A DNA stretch of 64,000 bases from Palauibacter sp965207805. GTDB taxonomy: Bacteria; Gemmatimonadota; Gemmatimonadetes; Palauibacterales; Palauibacteraceae. Positions 59,666 to 64,000 of the stretch are shown here, in pieces. The translations under genes were made by a program, and so were the position numbers. The notes below the pieces were generated by a model that saw nothing but the letters and a program-made list of their open reading frames with translations, ran no database searches and was not told where the DNA came from. The stretch is taken from contig OZ242312.1 in the NCBI GenBank assembly GCA_965207805.1, forward strand, positions 3,224,001 to 3,288,000. The letters run 5' to 3'. How positions within the stretch are numbered: the first letter of the stretch is position 1; each line of letters opens with the position of its first letter.

Positions 59666-61015
59666 ATGACGCTGAAGAACAAATTCTCCCGGCGCGATTT
59701 CGTTCGGGCCTCCGGCACTGCCGGCCTCGGGTTGACGATCGTACCCGCACATGTGCTCGGTGGTCCCCGGCACCGTGCTCCGAGCGACACGCTGAACGTG
59801 GCGCACATCGGAGTCGGCGGCATGGGAGGCGGCGATGTGCGCGGCATGGCCGGCGTCGGCGAGAACATCTACGCCCTCTGCGACGTGGACGAGCGCCAGG
59901 CGGCCGGTTCCTGGAGCGCCTTCCCGCGGGCCAAGCGCTACCGCGACTTCCGCGCGATGCTCTCGGAAGAGGCCGACAACATCGACGCGGTGTTGATCTC
60001 CACGCCGGACCACACGCACACCGCGGCCGGCATGATGTCCCTTTCGCTGGGCAAGCCCACGCGCATCCAGAAGCCGCTCGCGACGACGATCTGGGAGGTG
60101 CGTCAACTCGTCGCCGCCGCGGAGCAGGCGGGGGTCGCCACGCAGATGGGAAACCAGGGTCACGCCCAGGACGGGACGCGGGAGATCCGCGAATGGTACG
60201 AGGCCGGGGCCATCGGCGAGATCCGGCGCGTGGAGTACTGGACGAACCGTCCCATCTGGCCGCAGGCGATCCTGCGGCCGACCGAGGCGCACCACGCCCC
60301 GCCCTGGCTCGAGTGGGACCTGTGGCTCGGACCCGCGGCCGACCGCCCCTATCACCCGGCCTACGCCCCGTTCAACTGGCGCGGCTGGTGGGATTTCGGG
60401 ACCGGCGCGCTGGGCGACATCGGGTGCCACGCGATGGACGCCGCCTTCTGGACCTTCGACCTGGGGACGCCGGAGCGGATTTCGGCGGAATCGACGACGC
60501 TCTTCCCGGAGACGGCGCCCGCGGCTTCGCGCATCGAGTACGACTTCCCCGCGCGGGGGGATCGGCCGACCGTGAAGGTGGTGTGGCGCGACGGCAACCT
60601 GTCGCCTCCCCGGCCCGAGGAAGTGCCGGACGACGCGCGCTGGCCCTTCGAGTCGAGCGGGCAACTGTGGATCGGGACCGACGGCAAGATGTTCGCGGGG
60701 ATCTACGGCGAGAACCCGCGGCTTCTCGACGCCGAGCGGGACGCGGAGATCCGGGCCGACCCGCCGCCGGCGAAGTACCCGCGCACGGACGGCGTGTACG
60801 CGGAGTTCGCCGGCGCCTGCAAGGACGGGCCGCCCGCCGGTTCCAACTTCGTCGAACACGCGGGACCGCTGACGGAGATGGTGCTCCTCGGCAACCTCTC
60901 GGTGCGAAGCGGCCGGGAAGTGCGGCTCGATCCGGCGACCGGCGAGATCCTCAATGGCGTCTCGATCCCCGAACGCTTCGTGAGGGCCGACTACCGTTCG
61001 GGCTGGGAGTGGTAG
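59666..61015 (+). CDS. Tat-exported Gfo/Idh/MocA-family oxidoreductase
   Basis: A 449-residue sugar oxidoreductase. The Tat signal has SRRDFVRASG (Arg9-Arg10). The Rossmann domain has HIGVGGMGGGD, and the family EKP motif appears as QKP (135-137), as in several exported members. CHAMDA and WWDFGTGALGDIG lie in the catalytic domain. Tat members usually carry a tightly bound NAD(P) and act on glycosides or sugar acids in the periplasm. ATG 59666. A sodium-coupled sugar-type symporter follows after 43 nt, suggesting a joined catabolic function. Confidence 0.88.
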   Translation: MTLKNKFSRRDFVRASGTAGLGLTIVPAHVLGGPRHRAPSDTLNVAHIGVGGMGGGDVRGMAGVGENIYALCDVDERQAAGSWSAFPRAKRYRDFRAMLSEEADNIDAVLISTPDHTHTAAGMMSLSLGKPTRIQKPLATTIWEVRQLVAAAEQAGVATQMGNQGHAQDGTREIREWYEAGAIGEIRRVEYWTNRPIWPQAILRPTEAHHAPPWLEWDLWLGPAADRPYHPAYAPFNWRGWWDFGTGALGDIGCHAMDAAFWTFDLGTPERISAESTTLFPETAPAASRIEYDFPARGDRPTVKVVWRDGNLSPPRPEEVPDDARWPFESSGQLWIGTDGKMFAGIYGENPRLLDAERDAEIRADPPPAKYPRTDGVYAEFAGACKDGPPAGSNFVEHAGPLTEMVLLGNLSVRSGREVRLDPATGEILNGVSIPERFVRADYRSGWEW

Positions 61016-61058
61016 CGGCCCGCTGCCCGACCGCTGACGAACGTCGGCCGGTGACTCC

Positions 61059-62822
61059 GTGCAACTGAACGGCCTCGACTGGATCGTTCTGGCCGCGTAC
61101 GGGACCGTGGCCCTCGGCGTGGGGCTGTGGTTCGCCCGGCGCGCCGGCTCCGGCACGAACGAGTTCTTCCTTGCGGGACGGAAGCTCCCCTGGTGGCTGC
61201 TGGGGACGTCGATGGTCGCGACGACCTTCTCCACCGACACTCCGAACCTCGTCACGGACCTCGTCCGCAACGGCGGCGTGAGCCGGAACTGGGGCTGGTG
61301 GGCCTTCCTCATCACGGCGATGTGCACGACGTTCTTCTACGCGAAGCTGTGGCGTCGTTCCGGCGTATTCACCGACATCGGCTTCTACGAACTCCGCTAT
61401 TCGGGGCGCGCGGCGACCTTCCTGCGGGGCTTTCGGGCCCTCTATCTGGGCGTCTTCTTCAACGTCGTCATCATGGCCACCGTCACGCTCGCCGCGATCA
61501 AGATCTCGGGGGTCCTGCTCGGGGCGGACAAGTACACGACGGTGCTCGTCGCGGGCACGGTGGCGGCGCTGTACTCGGCGACGTCCGGGCTCTGGGGCGT
61601 GGTCGTCACCGATCTCCTCCTGTTCGCGATCGCCATGATCGGCGCCGTCGCGGCGGCCTCGTACGCGCTCGCGCAGCCGGAGGTCGGCGGCCTGGCCGGG
61701 CTCGTCACGCACCCGGAGACCTCGCAGAACCTCTCGCTGCTGCCCGACTTCTCGGACTGGCGGACGGCGGCGATGGTGTTCGTCATCCCGATCGCGGTGC
61801 AGTGGTGGGCGAGCTGGTATCCCGGCGCGGAGCCGGGCGGAGGCGGGTACGCGGCACAGCGGATGCTCGCGGCGCGGAACGAGCGCGACTCCATGCGCGC
61901 CACCCTGTGGTTCAACATCGCGCACTACTCGCTGAGGCCGTGGCCCTGGATTCTCGTCGCCCTCGCCTCGATCGCGGTCTATCCGACGCTCGACTCCATC
62001 GGAGCCGCCTTCCCCGACCTCGATCCGAGCCTTCTGGGGCACGACCTCGCCTACCCGGCGATGCTCGTCTTCCTGCCGCACGGGCTGCTGGGACTCGTCG
62101 TCGCGTCGCTCGCGGCCGCCTACATGTCGACGATCTCCACGCACCTGAACTGGGGGTCGTCCTATGTCGTCGACGACTTCTATCGCCGTTTCGTGGCCCC
62201 GGACCGGGACGAGGCCCACTACGTGCGCGTGGCGCGGATGTCCACCGGGCTGCTGATCGTCCTCTCCGCCGGCCTCGCGCTCTTCCTCGACAGCGCGAAA
62301 CAGGCGTTCGAACTCATCCTGCTGCTGCACGCGGGGAGCGGGCTGATCTTCCTCCTGCGCTGGTTCTGGTGGCGGGTGAACGCGTGGTCGGAGATCTCGG
62401 GCATGGCGGCCTCGGCGACAGTGGCGCTCTGGTTCCCGCTCCTCCACGAGCGCGTGGGGCTGCCGGCACTCGACCCGGCGGTCAGCCTGCTGCTGGGTGT
62501 CGGGCTGACGACGGCCGTATGGCTCCTCGTGACGTTCCTCACCCGACCCACGGATACCGCGACGCTGCAGGGCTTCTACGACCGCATCCGCCCCTTCGCC
62601 CGCGGGTGGCGGAAGGCCGTGAACACGCAGCCGGATGCGCCCGGGAGCCTGGCCGCGGGTCTCGCCTCGTGGGGCCTCGGCTGCGTGACCGTGTACGCCG
62701 TGCTCTTCGGCACGGGGATGGCCCTGTACGGGAGGCCGGCCGCCGCGATGGGGTTCGGACTCGTGGCCGTCGCCGCCGCCGTCGGGCTGTTTCGGGCGCT
62801 CCCGCGGGTGGGCTTCGACTGA
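61059..62822 (+). CDS. Sodium:solute symporter (SSS family)
   Basis: A 587-residue transporter with about 13-14 membrane helices. DWIVLAAYGTVALGVGLW, GTNEFFLAGRKLPWWLLGTSMVATTFS and YMSTISTHLNWGSSYVVDDFYRR are SSS landmarks. It probably takes up a sugar or sugar acid with sodium. GTG 61059, 43 nt after the Gfo/Idh/MocA stop, gives the family start MQLNGLDW. Length is normal for the eukaryote-like SGLT branch. Substrate unknown. Confidence 0.9.
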   Translation: MQLNGLDWIVLAAYGTVALGVGLWFARRAGSGTNEFFLAGRKLPWWLLGTSMVATTFSTDTPNLVTDLVRNGGVSRNWGWWAFLITAMCTTFFYAKLWRRSGVFTDIGFYELRYSGRAATFLRGFRALYLGVFFNVVIMATVTLAAIKISGVLLGADKYTTVLVAGTVAALYSATSGLWGVVVTDLLLFAIAMIGAVAAASYALAQPEVGGLAGLVTHPETSQNLSLLPDFSDWRTAAMVFVIPIAVQWWASWYPGAEPGGGGYAAQRMLAARNERDSMRATLWFNIAHYSLRPWPWILVALASIAVYPTLDSIGAAFPDLDPSLLGHDLAYPAMLVFLPHGLLGLVVASLAAAYMSTISTHLNWGSSYVVDDFYRRFVAPDRDEAHYVRVARMSTGLLIVLSAGLALFLDSAKQAFELILLLHAGSGLIFLLRWFWWRVNAWSEISGMAASATVALWFPLLHERVGLPALDPAVSLLLGVGLTTAVWLLVTFLTRPTDTATLQGFYDRIRPFARGWRKAVNTQPDAPGSLAAGLASWGLGCVTVYAVLFGTGMALYGRPAAAMGFGLVAVAAAVGLFRALPRVGFD

Positions 62823-62827
62823 CCGAA

Positions 62828-62843
62828 TCCGGCTGACGCCGGA
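62828..62843 (+). terminator. Hairpin after the symporter gene
   Basis: TCCGGC and GCCGGA pair perfectly around TGAC, 5 nt after the symporter stop, followed by a C/T-rich stretch but no clear U-run. Probably a weak or Rho-assisted terminator. Confidence 0.35.
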
Positions 62844-62941
62844 GCCTGCCGCTTTCCCTCGCCACCGCCGCCGTGCGTCACGAGCGGCGCACCTCGCTCG
62901 TCCTTGAAGCAGGTGCAGACGAGGAATCGCGGGAGGCAAGG

Positions 62942-64000
62942 ATGATGAATCACGGACTCGGGCGCGTTGTCGCGGCGGCCCTTCTGGCGGCCGGCCCGGC
63001 TTTTGCCGGAGGGGCCGCGGCGCAGCTCATTCAGATCCGCACGGTGCCGGTGGCCACCGGCGACCAGTTTCTGACCACGCCCTCGGCGAACTTCGGGATC
63101 GCGGGCCTCACGTATGCGGTGGACGACTCCATCGCCGACGGCTGGTCGAACCCGGCGAAGGGCGCGCTCCTGTCCGAATCTTCGCTCCTGAGCGCTCCCG
63201 CCTATTACGGGATCTCCGACGGGGGCGGAGCCGGGTTGACGTTCCCCATCACGGGACTGATCAGGGGTCAGAACTGGTTCGGGGGCGTTACAGCCGCGAT
63301 GCAGGACATCGACGCCGATGGCGACCGCCGTTTCTGGACGGCCGACCGGCTGTCCGATGTCTCGACGCGCAACCTGTATGCAGGGGGCTTTGTGGGCCGC
63401 AGGCTCGGATCCGGCGCATGGTCCGTCGGAATCGGCGCGAGCGTTGCCAACCTCCAGGCCATGGGTGGCGTGGATCGGCTCTACGCGGGTGCGGATCGGA
63501 TCGACCAGTCGGGGTCCGTGCGCGACGTGAGGCTCGGAGCCTACCGCGAGTCGGGCCGCGACCGCGCTTCCGCGGTTCTCGTCCACAACGCGGTCTCGAT
63601 GACCCACGACGTGACGTACGCAGACGAATCTTGGGTGCAGCCGAATCTGTTCGTCCCTCCCGAGCGCGTGGTGTCGCTGACCACCGATACGAACCTGGAT
63701 CGGACGCGAACCTGGGGGCTGCAGCTCGCATGGGATCGCCGTTTGAGCGCACCCGGCTGGCGCATCGGCGCTTCTATGACGGCCAACCGGAAGTCACACC
63801 CCAAGATCCCCAACTACAACATTCAAAACATCCCCCGGGATCCGGGAAACAGCCTCGCGTGGGAACTCGGGTTCGGCGTCGCGCGCTCGCTCAACCGCAC
63901 GACGGCAGGTCTGGATGTCGCGCTCCAGCCGATTTGGAGCGACACGTGGCAGGAGGCCGAGGAAGCCACGGAAACGCTGAACGGTGGCACGATACCCGCG
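62942..64000 (+). CDS. Exported PorV/FadL-like beta-barrel protein, 3' end missing
   Basis: An open frame of 353 codons running off the right edge without a stop. A signal peptide (MMNHGLGRVVAAALLAAGPAFAGGAAAQ) is followed by TGDQFLTTPSANFGIAG and YAVDDSIADGWSNPAKGALL, which resembles the N-terminal motif of PorV/PorQ and UPF0164 outer-membrane proteins (asparagine-proline in SNPAKG). Alternating strands rich in aromatic and glycine residues follow. GGGAGG lies before ATG 62942 (a second ATG is adjacent). Whether it belongs to secretion or lipid uptake cannot be told without the rest. Confidence 0.75.
   Translation, partial: MMNHGLGRVVAAALLAAGPAFAGGAAAQLIQIRTVPVATGDQFLTTPSANFGIAGLTYAVDDSIADGWSNPAKGALLSESSLLSAPAYYGISDGGGAGLTFPITGLIRGQNWFGGVTAAMQDIDADGDRRFWTADRLSDVSTRNLYAGGFVGRRLGSGAWSVGIGASVANLQAMGGVDRLYAGADRIDQSGSVRDVRLGAYRESGRDRASAVLVHNAVSMTHDVTYADESWVQPNLFVPPERVVSLTTDTNLDRTRTWGLQLAWDRRLSAPGWRIGASMTANRKSHPKIPNYNIQNIPRDPGNSLAWELGFGVARSLNRTTAGLDVALQPIWSDTWQEAEEATETLNGGTIPA

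Noticed and set aside
60951..62939. Minus-strand frame of 662 codons opposite the symporter
   Set aside because: Low-complexity Arg/Gly/His/Glu composition is typical of the antisense of a membrane-protein gene.

Overview
The window is a GC-rich chromosomal segment from a diderm bacterium. Coding density is very high. Start codons are often GTG or TTG, and genes commonly meet in 1-4 nt overlaps (ATGA, GTGA, TGATG, TAGTG). The gene content fits the phylum Gemmatimonadota: a secreted VPS10/Asp-box propeller protein, DUF3108 and FmdB proteins, an Nramp-like carrier, P1 peptidase, a GMC oxidoreductase with gluconate-dehydrogenase subunit 3, a PorX-like REC-PglZ protein, and lipid A/LPS genes. The phylum is an inference from this mix; no rRNA gene is present. 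I saw no tRNA, rRNA, CRISPR array, insertion sequence or prophage.

Layout. 0-6.7 kb: a partial hypothetical, a patatin lipase, an SbcD/SbcC-like (YhaO/YhaN-like) pair, and a convergent ferredoxin-NADP reductase. 6.7-9.2 kb: a CDP-alcohol phosphatidyltransferase, ssb, an MCE/MlaD protein and a small hypothetical. 9.2-17 kb: rho with a visible promoter, a 940-residue secreted propeller protein with a near-consensus promoter, an FmdB zinc ribbon, a hypothetical, and a GyrA/ParC-type topoisomerase subunit followed by a 176-bp palindromic element. 17.2-19.8 kb: a lipoprotein and a metal-carrier-like protein. 19.8-27.5 kb, minus strand: recF, dciA, gyrB, a small secreted protein, a propeller lipoprotein, glpK and thyX, probably one long transcription unit or two. 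27.5-37.2 kb: PAP2 phosphatase, a membrane protein, 3-hydroxyacyl-CoA dehydrogenase, a slipin with an unknown partner, thiolase, an isopropylmalate-dehydrogenase-like enzyme, a TPR protein, a CNNM/CBS protein and a small conserved protein.

37.3-48.1 kb is an envelope island. Six tightly packed minus-strand genes (heptosyltransferase-like, PorX-like, MsbA-like ABC exporter, LpxL-like acyltransferase, GT2, DUF3108) diverge from lptF-lptG; gmd lies convergent to these. Together they would acylate, glycosylate, flip and export a lipid A-type glycolipid. 48.2-52.9 kb: an orphan UvrC N-terminal half, threonine ammonia-lyase, and a cobalamin riboswitch upstream of a BtuB-like receptor. 52.9-64 kb: TVP38 and P1 peptidase, a beta-barrel protein divergent from a GMC/subunit-3 pair, a small lipoprotein, a Tat-exported Gfo/Idh/MocA oxidoreductase with an SSS symporter, and a PorV/FadL-like barrel running off the right edge.

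The items most worth a second look are the PorX-like effector inside an LPS operon, the palindromic element downstream of gyrA with a possible collapsed relative near 47.06 kb, the 7-codon tandem repeat in an enlarged LptF linker, the orphan UvrC half that keeps its four cysteines, and the topoisomerase A subunit without a GyrA box. All coordinates, motifs and hairpins were read by eye. No similarity search, folding or signal-peptide program was run.
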